Assembly: GCF_039631355.1 (NCBI RefSeq)
Contig: NZ_JBDIVF010000002.1
Span: forward strand, 310,001 to 374,000
Direction of reading: 5' to 3'
From: Uliginosibacterium paludis
GTDB lineage: Bacteria > Pseudomonadota > Gammaproteobacteria > Burkholderiales > Rhodocyclaceae
Length of the DNA stretch: 64,000 bases
The notes beneath the pieces were generated by a model that did no database searches, had not been told where the DNA came from, and saw only the letters and a list, made by a program, of their open reading frames with translations. A program made the position numbers and the translations under genes. Position 1 is the stretch's first letter. Each line of letters starts with the position of its first letter. Shown piece after piece: positions 26,737 through 35,237 of this stretch.

Positions 26737-26795
26737 GGCTAACCTGTTCGACAACCGGACCCTTTACAGCCGGCCCCTAGCGTCAAACGTCCGCT
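26737..26795 (+). other. degenerate attC site 3
   Basis: GGCTAAC (26737-26743) resembles R'' with one deviation. The opposite end reads AAACGTCCGCT instead of a GTTRRRY core. Partial pairing of GTTCGACAA with TAGCGTCAAAC supports a decayed site. It marks the right end of the array. Confidence 0.55.
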
Positions 26796-27253
26796 TATCA
26801 ATCTCCTAACCGTCGCCTTTGGGTCGAATGCGGCCTCGCCGCAACGGCCGTAACCCGGAATGCGTGCCCGAATCGTAGGTCGGAAAAGCGAAGCGCCTTC
26901 CGACGTTCGGGAATTACTGGCGGCGATGGCGTGAATTGAACGACACGAATGGCCGCATTTCGATTCGCCACACACCCGCAACGGGTCGAATGCGGCCTCG
27001 CCGCAAGCAGCCCGGTTGCTCTTTCTTGTATCGCCAGGTGTCAGATGGCGCATGCGGCTTTCCCGGCCTGCGGCGCTGAGTCATTCACGCCATGCCCCGC
27101 GAATACGTTCTTGGCGAGATCGATCCCGACGACAATAATGCTCGTGACGTCCCTTTCGACGCCGTGTTGATGAAGCCGCCATCAGGCGGCGTCCGGCGCG
27201 GCTGGGGGACGGAAAAGCCTCTTTCATTCGTTACGCAGCCGAGAACAACACCC
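26796..27253. repeat. repeat-rich intergenic region right of the cassette array
   Basis: A 24-bp sequence beginning GGGTCGAATGCGG is present as two identical direct copies at 26821-26844 and 26983-27006. Between them, 26879-26904 is a hairpin with arms GTCGGAA/TTCCGAC. A decayed IS110-type transposase fragment lies at 27041-27160. The only intact gene in reach is the LysE-type gene starting at 27254. The region looks like an insertion hot spot next to the array. Confidence 0.65.
27041..27160 (-). pseudogene. IS110-family transposase N-terminal fragment (decayed)
   Basis: Read on the minus strand, one frame gives IIVVGIDLAKNVFAGHGVND. This is the characteristic N-terminus of IS110/IS1111-family DEDD transposases, with the first catalytic Asp in GIDLAK. 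The frame then loses similarity and stops at 27041. No further transposase sequence or terminal repeats were recognised, so only a remnant remains. Confidence 0.75.
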
Positions 27254-27880
27254 ATGCCCCTCAATACCTGGCTTGTCTTCGTCGCCGCCGTCTTCGTGCT
27301 CACGGTCACGCCCGGCCCGTCCGTGCTGATGGCGGTCTCCACCTCCGTCAACCGCGGCTTCCGCCAGGCTGTTCTTGCTGCCCTGGGCAGTACGAGTGCC
27401 GTCGTCTGCATCATGCTGCTGTCAGCGGTCGGTCTGGGGGCCATCCTGTCTACGTCCGAACTGCTGTTCAACCTGCTCAAGTGGGCTGGCGCGGCGTATC
27501 TCGCCTACCTGGGCATTGCTTCGCTCTTCTCGTCTGGCGGCAACTTGACGCTCACCGATGAGGGGGGCTCCATCCAGGCTCACAGCTTCGTGCGCGGCTT
27601 CCTCGTCGGGGCAAGCAATCCCAAAGCGCTGATCTTCTTCACCGCGCTCTTTCCGCAGTTCATCGATCCAGCGCGTCCGCAGCTTCCGCAGCTTTTGCTG
27701 CTCTGCGCGACCTTCGTGGCGTTCGAGCTCTTCTGGCTCACCACCTATGCAGCGCTTGGCAGTCGGGCAAAGCGCTGGCTGCAACACCCCGGCCGCGCGC
27801 AACTGTTCAATCGAGCCACAGGCGGAGTCTTCCTGCTCGCCGCCGGAGTCCTTGCCTCGGCCAGGCGCAGCGCAGCCTGA
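27254..27880 (+). CDS. LysE/RhtB-family amino-acid exporter
   Basis: This 208-residue six-helix inner-membrane protein has the family motif TPGPSVLMAVSTSVNRG near residues 18-34 and SNPKALIFFTALFPQFI after TM3. It is only distantly similar to the LysE-type protein at 17245. The ATG at 27254 gives a normal membrane-inserted start (MPLNTWLVFV); an open extension to 27092 overlaps the transposase remnant and is not membrane-like. Confidence 0.92.
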   Translation: MPLNTWLVFVAAVFVLTVTPGPSVLMAVSTSVNRGFRQAVLAALGSTSAVVCIMLLSAVGLGAILSTSELLFNLLKWAGAAYLAYLGIASLFSSGGNLTLTDEGGSIQAHSFVRGFLVGASNPKALIFFTALFPQFIDPARPQLPQLLLLCATFVAFELFWLTTYAALGSRAKRWLQHPGRAQLFNRATGGVFLLAAGVLASARRSAA

Positions 27881-28113
27881 GCTTTTGCTAGGGCAGACGT
27901 GATTCTTCGCTCAAACCTTCATGGGGCGACACTGCTTCGGGAGAATCCAGGTTGAGGCGCTAGAAAAACCCGCTGTGAAAAGTCGGGAATGTTTGGGGCC
28001 GAAAATCGAGCTCTCAAGACACCCTGTATTGAATCATCGTCACAGTGGTGAAGGTTTTTTCTACCCCCTCCTTAATCGGCACAATCTGTCTCCACGAGCA
28101 CATCGAACGACCC

Positions 28114-28497
28114 ATGCCTACAAGAACACCTCTCTCAGTCGTACAAGCGCAGCTTGATGCTTACAACGCCAAAGACATCGAGGCGCTGCTTGAAACCTAC
28201 GCACCAGATGCCGAGCAATACACATTGCACGGCGATCTGCTGGCGAAAGGTCACGACCAATTACGTTCGCGCTTTCTCGCGAGATTCAAGGAACCGAACC
28301 TGCATGCCAAGCTCATGGCCCGAATCGTCGTCGGCAACATCGTCACCGACTCAGAGTTGATCACCCGAGACTTTGAAGAGGGCCTCGGCACTCAGGAAAT
28401 GCTCTGCATCTACGAGATTGCAGAAAGTCGAATTCAGAAGGCGTCGTTTGCACTGGGGCAAAAGACAATCCATGTCCCAGTACAGAGCGCTGCCTGA
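28114..28497 (+). CDS. SnoaL/NTF2-like domain protein
   Basis: This 127-residue protein fits the NTF2-like cone fold, with VQAQLDAYNAKDIEALLETYAPD at the N-terminus, GHDQLRSRFLARF in the middle and a C-terminal sheet. Many such proteins are small isomerases, hydratases or binding proteins; no specific role is visible. The ATG at 28114 gives the standard family start. The 233 bp upstream show no other gene. Confidence 0.82.
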   Translation: MPTRTPLSVVQAQLDAYNAKDIEALLETYAPDAEQYTLHGDLLAKGHDQLRSRFLARFKEPNLHAKLMARIVVGNIVTDSELITRDFEEGLGTQEMLCIYEIAESRIQKASFALGQKTIHVPVQSAA

Positions 28498-28629
28498 CCC
28501 TTTGATTCCATCGTCTTAAGGCAGGCCTCAGAATTTGCCGTCTTGCGGCGAGGCCGGGTTTTCTGTGCGCCTCGTTTAAGCTCACCCTGTTTTTTGGCAA
28601 TCCTTCACGCCACACGGGAACATGGAAAG

Positions 28630-29133
28630 ATGCCTGTCTTCAGTGCGTTTGTACTGATTCTTGGATTTGTCGCTGCGGTCTATTTTCTGCAAGCGCGCGA
28701 GTGCAGCGCTGCCGGTCCGATATTTCGTCGAGTCGCGGCTTCATCACCTGTTGCGCTTTGGCTTTCGGCGTTCGTGTTTTACAGCTATTTCGTGTTGCAG
28801 CCAGACGGCTATGCGATCAGAAACGGGCTTGTCACTTCTCCAGCCAAAGATCTTGTCGTTGTGCTTGCCTTGTCAGCGCTGGAATCCGTTTTCATGGCCT
28901 GCGTCGCCCGGTTCGGTCCGCGCCGACATGTGCATCGCGCCTTGTTGCTGCTTCTGGCGTTTCTTCCCTGGGCGATATTCTGGCTGCTGAGTTCCATGCA
29001 CGCCGCACCGGTCTTTACGGCACATGCCTTGTGGCAGATCTTCGTGGTGGCAGGTCTGCTGATTTCCATCGTCACCTGCTTCATCAGAAAGCTCCAGCCA
29101 GCCAGGCTGCACAAGCAGCAAAGCAGCAAGTAG
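28630..29133 (+). CDS. hypothetical membrane protein
   Basis: The 167-residue product is not recognised. It has about five hydrophobic segments: 1-20, 38-55, 73-92, 103-121 and 132-150. The C-terminus is basic (RKLQPARLHKQQ). The ATG at 28630 is preceded by GGAAAG. The stop overlaps the left arm of an inverted repeat at 29130. GC is slightly lower than in the core genes. Confidence 0.68.
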   Translation: MPVFSAFVLILGFVAAVYFLQARECSAAGPIFRRVAASSPVALWLSAFVFYSYFVLQPDGYAIRNGLVTSPAKDLVVVLALSALESVFMACVARFGPRRHVHRALLLLLAFLPWAIFWLLSSMHAAPVFTAHALWQIFVVAGLLISIVTCFIRKLQPARLHKQQSSK

Positions 29134-29216
29134 CCCGGATGAATGCGAAGCCGGAATCCGGGTTATTCCTCGCCACATGCCCGCTCCCGGATTCCGCTTT
29201 GCTGCATCCGGGCTAC
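29130..29216. repeat. REP-like long inverted repeat
   Basis: The left arm 29130-29162 and right arm 29186-29216 are near-complementary, about 31-33 bp, both starting GTAGCCCGGATG outward and reading through GGAATCCGGG. A 23-bp spacer separates them. Sequences of this type are scattered between genes in many proteobacterial genomes. It could also act as a terminator for the gene ending at 29133. Confidence 0.75.
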
Positions 29217-29401
29217 GCAATCAGAAGCCGGTGGTGCGCATTGCGCACCCTGCCAAGTCGATCCCTGCCTCCTTGACTGGAAGCCCTCGCACCTGATTCG
29301 CAAAGCCTGAAGGCGTTTGCGGCTTTGCCGCTCTGCGCGCTGCTGCTATCTTCCCCCGGTCGATCAATCCCTCTTGGCCCTGCCGGGCCGGCACGCTTCC
29401 C

Positions 29402-31426
29402 TTGCAGAACACGACTCCGAATCCGAAAGCCGATCCCTTGCTGGAGCTGATCCAGCCGGATGAGGCGATCCAGCAGCATCTCGCCCGTTTCGGCGCGCGC
29501 CTGATCCATGTGAATGAAGTCGTGGCCATCGAGGTGGCTGGCGAGATCGAGGGGCTGATTCCGGGCGGCGCGCCCCTGCCCTACCGGCTGGTGCCGGATC
29601 AGGGCTCGCTGGCGAAGATTGCCAAGTGGCGGCGGCTGAGCCCGGAGCAGCGGCTGGCGCTGGTGCAGGAGCGGATGACGCCGGCAATTCACGACGCGCT
29701 GGAAGACGACATCGCGGATTTCGTGATCGACGTGCAGAAGCGGGCGCGCAAGTCCGGCGTGGATGCGGTGGCCTTTCTCGGCGCGCTGCAGACCGGGCGC
29801 GAGCTGTTCAGCCGGCGGCGCCAGGTGGTGGAAAACCGCCTCGAGGAAGCGCTGCACCGGCGCGAGGAAACGGAGCATCGCGATGCCGCGCTGCGCTCGG
29901 TGCCGCTGGCGCGCTATCCGGAATCCTTCGAGCTGGCGTCCGGCATGCGCCGGCGCTTCATCGCGATTCTCGGCCCGACCAATTCCGGCAAGACCCACCA
30001 GGCGATGGAGGCGCTGACCGCGGCGAAATCCGGCGTGTATCTGGCGCCGCTGCGCCTGCTGGCGCTGGAGAACTACGAGCGCCTGCTCGACCGCGATGTA
30101 GCAGTGAGCCTGGTGACCGGCGAGGAGCGCCGCCTCACGCCGGGGGCAACGCATGTGGCGAGCACCATCGAGATGCTGGACACCGGCCGCCAGGTGGAGG
30201 TGGCGGTGATCGACGAGATCCAGATGCTGGAAGACCTGGAGCGCGGCTCGGCGTGGACGGCCGCGGTCTGCGGCGCGCCGGCACGCACCGTGTACCTGCT
30301 CGGTTCGCTGGCGGCGAAGCCGGCGGTGGAGGCGCTGGCGCACCGGCTCGATTGCCCGCTGGAAATCCATGTGCTGCAGCGCAAGTCGCCCCTGTCGATG
30401 GAGCCGCATGCGGTGGGCAGCATCGGTCAGCTGCAGCGCGGGGATGCGGTGATCGCCTTCTCGCGCCGCGAGGTGCTGGAATGGGCGGCGGGCATCGCCC
30501 GCGCCGGTCTGCGCGTGGCCACGCTCTACGGCAACCTCTCGCCGGAAGTGCGGCGTGCACAAGCGCAGCGCTTTCGCGATGGCGAGGCGGATGTGGTGGT
30601 GGCCACCGATGCCATCGGCATGGGGCTGAATCTGCCGATCCGGCGGGTGGTGTTCACCACCGCCAAGAAATACGACGGCATATCGGAAGACATCCTGCCG
30701 GCCTGGCTCACGCACCAGATCGCCGGGCGTGCGGGGCGCTTCGGCATTCACGAGGCGGGCCACATCGCCGGCTTCGACGACAGCACGCATCGCGCCATCG
30801 CACGCCTGATGAAGACCCATCCGGAAGACCTGCCTTCGCGCGGTTTCTATGTGACGCCTTCGCTGGAGCAGCTGCAGAGCATTTCGCGCGCGACCGGCGA
30901 ACAGTCGCTCGCGAAGCTGCTGGAAACCTTCTCGCGCAACATCGATCTGTCGGACGACTTCTTCCTGCCGGGGGATTTTGCCGAGCAGATCGACCGCGCC
31001 CGCTGGCTGGATGTGCTGCGGCTCTCGCTGCCGGAGCGCTTCACCTTTTCGCTGGTGCCTTTCTCCAGCCGCGTGACCATGCTCAACGATGCCTGGCAGG
31101 CCTGGGCGCGCAAGGTGGCCAATGGCCGCCGCAATTATCTGAGCGATGATCTGGAGGCCTTCGAGCGGGCGAAGTATCCGCTGCAGGCCGCAGAAGACGC
31201 CTGCAAGAAATACTCGGCCTATGCCTGGCTCGGCTACCGCCTGCCGGATTTCTTCCCGGATGCGGAAGCGGCGGTCGAGATCGCGCGCGAGACCTCGGCG
31301 CGGGTCGACCGCATGCTGGCCGCCCAGAACCAGGATGGCCGCCGTGCCGGCGCCCGCGATACCCGCCGCCCGCCGCATCGCTCGGGCGAATCAAGAGGCG
31401 GCATGCTGAGACGCGGCCGGCGCTGA
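29402..31426 (+). CDS. Suv3-like DExH-box RNA helicase
   Basis: This 674-residue protein has an N-terminal region of about 180 residues without clear similarity. A superfamily 2 helicase core follows, with Walker A GPTNSGKT at 191-198 and the DEIQ box at 271-274. RecA domain 2 has VVATDAIGMGLNLPIRRVVF and motif VI QIAGRAGRFG. The GPTNSGKT plus DEIQ combination is characteristic of mitochondrial Suv3 RNA helicases and their bacterial relatives. The C-terminal 35 residues are Arg-rich. The frame begins at a TTG (29402) with no good Shine-Dalgarno and no upstream ATG/GTG in frame. Bacterial function is unclear; a role in RNA turnover is inferred. Confidence 0.88.
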   Translation: MQNTTPNPKADPLLELIQPDEAIQQHLARFGARLIHVNEVVAIEVAGEIEGLIPGGAPLPYRLVPDQGSLAKIAKWRRLSPEQRLALVQERMTPAIHDALEDDIADFVIDVQKRARKSGVDAVAFLGALQTGRELFSRRRQVVENRLEEALHRREETEHRDAALRSVPLARYPESFELASGMRRRFIAILGPTNSGKTHQAMEALTAAKSGVYLAPLRLLALENYERLLDRDVAVSLVTGEERRLTPGATHVASTIEMLDTGRQVEVAVIDEIQMLEDLERGSAWTAAVCGAPARTVYLLGSLAAKPAVEALAHRLDCPLEIHVLQRKSPLSMEPHAVGSIGQLQRGDAVIAFSRREVLEWAAGIARAGLRVATLYGNLSPEVRRAQAQRFRDGEADVVVATDAIGMGLNLPIRRVVFTTAKKYDGISEDILPAWLTHQIAGRAGRFGIHEAGHIAGFDDSTHRAIARLMKTHPEDLPSRGFYVTPSLEQLQSISRATGEQSLAKLLETFSRNIDLSDDFFLPGDFAEQIDRARWLDVLRLSLPERFTFSLVPFSSRVTMLNDAWQAWARKVANGRRNYLSDDLEAFERAKYPLQAAEDACKKYSAYAWLGYRLPDFFPDAEAAVEIARETSARVDRMLAAQNQDGRRAGARDTRRPPHRSGESRGGMLRRGRR

Positions 31427-31457
31427 GGCAGGCAAACGCCCGGCATGCAGCCAGGCT

Positions 31458-31844
31458 TCACTGCACGACGCGAATGGCGATCACCTTCACCTTGCTGTAA
31501 CCGAGGGCCTTGCCCACATACTTGCCCTGGATCTCGACCCGGGTGTGCTGATCGATGGCGCTGCCTGCCGGCCACGGCCACACGCGGTGCTTTTTCTTGT
31601 GATCGTGATCGTCGTCGACATCAAGCAGCATGCTGCCGCTGCCATCGGAAAACTCGTAGAGATCGTGATCGAGCTGGCGCGTGATGTGGCCTGTCAGGGT
31701 CACGTAACGGTCGACGAGGCTGCCCTGCAGCGTTTTGACATCGGTCGCCGCAGCGGCCGGGCCCACATACTGGGCCGAAGCGGGCAAGGCCAGCCAGCCG
31801 AGCAGGCTCAGGCTGGCAAGGGTGGTGGCAAGGCGTGTGTTCAT
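31458..31844 (-). CDS. periplasmic BOF (bacterial OB-fold) protein, YgiW/YdeI-like
   Basis: The 128-residue precursor has a signal peptide (to about residue 24, ASA|QY). The BOF domain follows, with VKTLQGSLVDRYVTLTGHI and a GKYVGKALGYSKVKVIAIRVV end. A short Asp/His/Lys-rich insert (DVDDDHDHKKKH) might bind metal. YgiW/YdeI proteins are linked to stress tolerance in the periplasm. AGGGAAG precedes the ATG. It converges on the helicase gene. Confidence 0.85.
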   Translation of the reverse strand: MNTRLATTLASLSLLGWLALPASAQYVGPAAAATDVKTLQGSLVDRYVTLTGHITRQLDHDLYEFSDGSGSMLLDVDDDHDHKKKHRVWPWPAGSAIDQHTRVEIQGKYVGKALGYSKVKVIAIRVVQ

Positions 31845-32063
31845 GGCTGACTTCCCTGATCGGCGCCGCAACGGGATGCGCGGCATGGAAGGCAGTGTGG
31901 CGGCGGCGAGCTGAACAGCCGCTGAACGGGAAGCGGTGGAGCAGCGCTCGGAAGGTGTGACCAACACAACACTCGCCTTCGGTCAATTCATGACAAACGA
32001 ATGCTCCGGGCTATGATCCCTCACCCTGCATCCGCAGGACATGACAAGAACAAGGGGACACAC

Positions 32064-32429
32064 ATGATCCGATCCATCACCGCCTGCGTCATCGCCACGC
32101 TGCTGCTGGGAGGCTGCGGCAGCGTACAGATCCAGAAGTCGGGCATGACGCCGGTAGCGGCCGAGGGCGACTGGCAGTTCAATCATCCGGAAGTGCATGA
32201 CAGCCGCACGCAGATCCGGGACATCTGCATGAAGACGATGTTCCGCGATACCAATGAGGCTTCACGCCCGGTGCGCTGCGCCGCCTATGCGGCCTGCCAG
32301 ATCACCAGCCAGCGCTCGCAGGTGGCCGGTGCCACCGAAACGCAGTTCTGCCAGAGCGTGACGAAACCGAGCGCGCGCTGGAATACGCTGCAGCGTTTCG
32401 AGCAATTGCTGGGCGAGCAGCGCAACTGA
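32064..32429 (+). CDS. small lipoprotein, unknown function
   Basis: The 121-residue precursor has a lipoprotein signal peptide with Cys18 in LLLGGC. The mature part contains five or more further cysteines (ICMK, RCAAYAACQI, FCQS) that could form disulfides in the periplasm. AAGGGG lies 8 bp before the ATG. It is not recognised beyond that. Confidence 0.75.
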   Translation: MIRSITACVIATLLLGGCGSVQIQKSGMTPVAAEGDWQFNHPEVHDSRTQIRDICMKTMFRDTNEASRPVRCAAYAACQITSQRSQVAGATETQFCQSVTKPSARWNTLQRFEQLLGEQRN

Positions 32430-32447
32430 GGCCGCGAAGCCGCCTGC

Positions 32448-32945
32448 TCAGACGCCGAAGCGCTTGAACTCGCCGACCACCACGCCCCAGATCGTCAGCT
32501 CGCTGCCGTCTTCGGGCTGGATTTCGGGGATGTCGGGATGCTCGGCCTGCAGCGCGGTCTTGCGGCCACGGTGATGCAGGCGGCGGACCAGGCGCTCGCC
32601 ATTCACGCAGGCGAGCACGATGTGGCCGTGGGCGGGCTGGATGCGTTTGTCGACGATCAGCATGTCGCCATCGAGGATGCCGGCGCCGGTCATCGCGTCA
32701 CCGCGCATCTCGACGATGAAGCTGGCTTCGTCATGACGCACGAGATAGTCATGCACATCGATGCAGCCGCGGGTGTCGTCGGTGGCCGGCCCGGGCGGGG
32801 CTTCGGCCGAGCGCGGGCTGACCGGCATCGCGGTGCGGCGCAGGCTGCTGCGACGCGTGCGACGCACTTCGGGCAGGGCTTCGGGAGGCGCCGAGGACGA
32901 GGCGCCGACGATGGCGACGAAGGGGAGCGCTAGCTGGGGAGACAT
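32448..32945 (-). CDS. UmuD/LexA-like S24 protein lacking the catalytic Ser-Lys pair
   Basis: The C-terminal part of this 165-residue protein (about 60-165) aligns well with UmuD: IDVHDYLVRH, GAGILDGDMLIVD, GHIVLACVNGE and the final IWGVVVGEFKRF. The nucleophile position of UmuD (GDSM) reads GDAM here (Ala84, codon GCG), and the general-base Lys is Arg121 (ERLVRRL). Self-cleavage should be impossible. The N-terminal 60 residues are basic, Pro-rich, and show no Ala-Gly or Cys-Gly cleavage site. A consensus LexA box overlaps the promoter, so it is SOS-regulated. No umuC is adjacent. Confidence 0.87.
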   Translation of the reverse strand: MSPQLALPFVAIVGASSSAPPEALPEVRRTRRSSLRRTAMPVSPRSAEAPPGPATDDTRGCIDVHDYLVRHDEASFIVEMRGDAMTGAGILDGDMLIVDKRIQPAHGHIVLACVNGERLVRRLHHRGRKTALQAEHPDIPEIQPEDGSELTIWGVVVGEFKRFGV

Positions 32946-32959
32946 GGCATCGCGTGAAA

Positions 32960-32975
32960 CTGTATGTTTGTACAG
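32960..32975. promoter_or_regulatory. LexA (SOS) box CTGTATGTTTGTACAG
   Basis: The 16 bp fit CTG-N10-CAG with the flanking A/T of the consensus (AACTG..CAGTA). The box lies 14 bp upstream of the UmuD-like start, where it would block transcription until DNA damage inactivates LexA. Confidence 0.88.
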
Positions 32976-33037
32976 TATCGTAAGGCGCGATGCCGCTGTC
33001 AAGCGATCCGGCCGCGCAGGCCGGATCGCTTGCCGGA

Positions 33038-35077
33038 TCAGGCTTCGGCCGGCAGCAGCCCGCGTGCGCGCAGCAGCGGTTCCACGACCGGATCACGCCC
33101 GCGGAAGGCGCGATAGGCTTCGGCCGGCGGCACGCTGTTGCCGGCGCTGAAGATGTGGCGCAGCAGGCGCCTGGCGGTGTCGGCGTCAAACAGCCGGCCG
33201 GCTTCCTTGAAGGCCTGGAAGCCGTCGGCATCGAGCACTTCTGCCCACATGTAGACGTAGTAGCGCGAGGAGTAGCCGTCGCCCGCAAACAGGTGGCCGA
33301 AGTGCGGCAGGCGGTGACGCATGCGGATCTCGGCCGGCATGCCGATGCGGGCCAGCTCGCGGGCTTCGAAGGCAGTCGGATCGAGGTCGGCCGGGTCGGT
33401 CTGGTGCAGCGTGAGGTCCAGCAGCGCGCAGGAGAGGTACTCCACCGTCTCGAAGCCCTTGTTGAAGTTGCCGGCGGCGCGGATGCGCTCGATCAGCGCA
33501 TCCGGAATCGGCGCGCCGGTGTCGACATGGCGCGCATGCCGGCGCAGCACTTCGGGCTCGAGCGCCCAGTTTTCCATGATCTGCGAGGGCAGCTCGACAA
33601 AGTCGCGCAGCACGTTGGTGCCGGCCAGCCGCGCCGGGCCCACGTCGGAAAGCAGGCCGTGCAGGCCGTGACCGAATTCGTGGAACATCGTGCGCACGTC
33701 ATCGAAGCTGAGCAGGGTCGGCTCGCCGCGGTTGAAGTTGTTGTTGTTGAGCACCAGCGGCAGCACGCGCTCGCCATCGATGCGAGCCTGGCCGCGCAGC
33801 TCGCTCATCCAGGCGCCGCCCTGCTTGGTGGGGCGGGCGAAGTCGTCGGCCTGGAAGATGCCGATCAGCTGACCGTTGCGATGCACTTCGAAGCTGCGCA
33901 CGTCCGGGTGATAGGCGGGCAGGTCGGCACGCTCGCGCATCTCGATGCCGAAGAGGCGGGCGGCGCAATCGAAGATCGCGGCGCGGACGCCTTCGAGCGA
34001 GAAGTAGGGCTTGATCTCGGCGTCGTCGAGCTGGTAGCGGCGCTGGCGCAGCTTTTCGGCGAGATAGCGCCAGTCCCAGGGCTGGATGTCGGTCGGCTCG
34101 CCGAGCTCGGCGGCCAGGCTGCGCAGGGCTTCCAGCTCTTCAAGGGCGCGGCTGCGGGCCGGGGTCCATACGCGTTCGAGCAGCGCACGGGCGGCGTCAG
34201 GCGTGCCGGCCATGGTGTCGACGAGTATGAAATCGGCATAGGTCGGGTAGCCGTGCAGCTGGGCCTGCTCGTGACGCAGGATCAGGATCTCGCGGATCAG
34301 CGGACGATTGTCATGCTCGCCTTCGTGTTCGCCACGGGCGAGCCAGGCTTCATAGGCGCGCTGGCGCAGATCGCGTCGCGACGAGAAGCTCAGGAAGGGC
34401 GAGACCAGCGAACGCGAGAGCGTGATGACCCAGCCTTCGAGGCCGCGATCCTTTGCGGCAGCGGCGGCCGCGGCGCGCAGGTCGGCGGGCAGGCCGGCGA
34501 GGTCGGATTCGCGTTCCAGATGCAGCACAAAGGCGGCTTCATCGGCGAGCACGTTCTGCGCGAAGCGGGCGGTAAGCCCCGCCAGCTGCTCGACGATGGC
34601 GGCATAACGCGCGCGCTGCGGGCCGGCCAGGCGTGCGCCGGAGAGCACGAAGTCGAGGTGCACGCGTTCGGTGAGGCGCAGCGATTCGGCGTCCAGCCCG
34701 AGCTGGTGGCGATCGGCATGCACGGCTTCGATGCGGGCGAAGAGGCCGGCATCCAGCGCGATGGCGGTCTGGTGGGCGGCGAGCTTCGGATTGAGCGTCA
34801 GCTCGATGGCCTGGATCGAAGGCGAGGTCGCAGAGCCCGCCAGGTTGCTGAACAGCAGCGCGATTTTCTGCAGCAGCTGGCCGCTGCGGTCGATGGCCAG
34901 AATGGTGTTTTCATAGCTGGCCGGCTCGGGGTTCGCCACGATCGCGGCGATCTCGGCGCGGTGCTCGGCCATGGCGGTTTCGATGGCGGGCAGGAAGTGC
35001 TCGTCATGCAGGTCGCCGTAGGGCGGCAGGCCGAAGGGCGTGTTCCAGGGACGAAGCAGGGGATTGGTCTCAGGCAT
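33038..35077 (-). CDS. dcp: peptidyl-dipeptidase Dcp (M3 metallopeptidase)
   Basis: This 679-residue protein matches E. coli Dcp (681) in length. The zinc motif HEFGH is in TMFHEFGHGLHGLL, with the downstream Glu ligand in DFVELPSQIMENW. The LAGTNVLRDFVELP context and the C-terminal SAGNSVPPAEAYRAFRGRDP resemble Dcp more than oligopeptidase A. It removes dipeptides from peptide C-termini in the cytosol. The ATG at 35077 (MPETNPLL) matches the family start; the frame extends to 35278 without similarity. Confidence 0.93.
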   Translation of the reverse strand: MPETNPLLRPWNTPFGLPPYGDLHDEHFLPAIETAMAEHRAEIAAIVANPEPASYENTILAIDRSGQLLQKIALLFSNLAGSATSPSIQAIELTLNPKLAAHQTAIALDAGLFARIEAVHADRHQLGLDAESLRLTERVHLDFVLSGARLAGPQRARYAAIVEQLAGLTARFAQNVLADEAAFVLHLERESDLAGLPADLRAAAAAAAKDRGLEGWVITLSRSLVSPFLSFSSRRDLRQRAYEAWLARGEHEGEHDNRPLIREILILRHEQAQLHGYPTYADFILVDTMAGTPDAARALLERVWTPARSRALEELEALRSLAAELGEPTDIQPWDWRYLAEKLRQRRYQLDDAEIKPYFSLEGVRAAIFDCAARLFGIEMRERADLPAYHPDVRSFEVHRNGQLIGIFQADDFARPTKQGGAWMSELRGQARIDGERVLPLVLNNNNFNRGEPTLLSFDDVRTMFHEFGHGLHGLLSDVGPARLAGTNVLRDFVELPSQIMENWALEPEVLRRHARHVDTGAPIPDALIERIRAAGNFNKGFETVEYLSCALLDLTLHQTDPADLDPTAFEARELARIGMPAEIRMRHRLPHFGHLFAGDGYSSRYYVYMWAEVLDADGFQAFKEAGRLFDADTARRLLRHIFSAGNSVPPAEAYRAFRGRDPVVEPLLRARGLLPAEA

Positions 35078-35237
35078 GGGAGTCCTCGTCGGAGGCCGGG
35101 CCGGTCGGCCGGGCGTGGCGGAGTGACATCCTGCAACTTGTGGCCGCAGGACGCCGGGTGGGGGAGTTTCTGTGCGCGCCCCGCATCTGGCAAGCCGGCG
35201 GCACGGATATCCGCCTTGTCGATTTGCTGATAAGCCT

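Larger units (their letters stand above)
24880..26795 (+). mobile_element. integron gene-cassette array without integrase (CALIN-like)
   Basis: Three same-strand reading frames are each followed by an attC-like site. The array is entered at a GTTAGGT core (24880-24886). The first two attC sites have textbook RYYYAAC and GTTRRRY ends and extrahelical-base asymmetry in their stems; the third is degenerate. Base composition is clearly lower in GC than the flanks. No integron integrase gene exists in the window, so this looks like a cluster of attC sites lacking integrase, inserted by an integrase encoded elsewhere or since lost. Confidence 0.85.

Noticed and set aside
27921..28157. Possible small gene before the SnoaL-like gene
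   Set aside because: The translation is Arg/His-rich, has no recognisable family, and overlaps the better-supported start at 28114.
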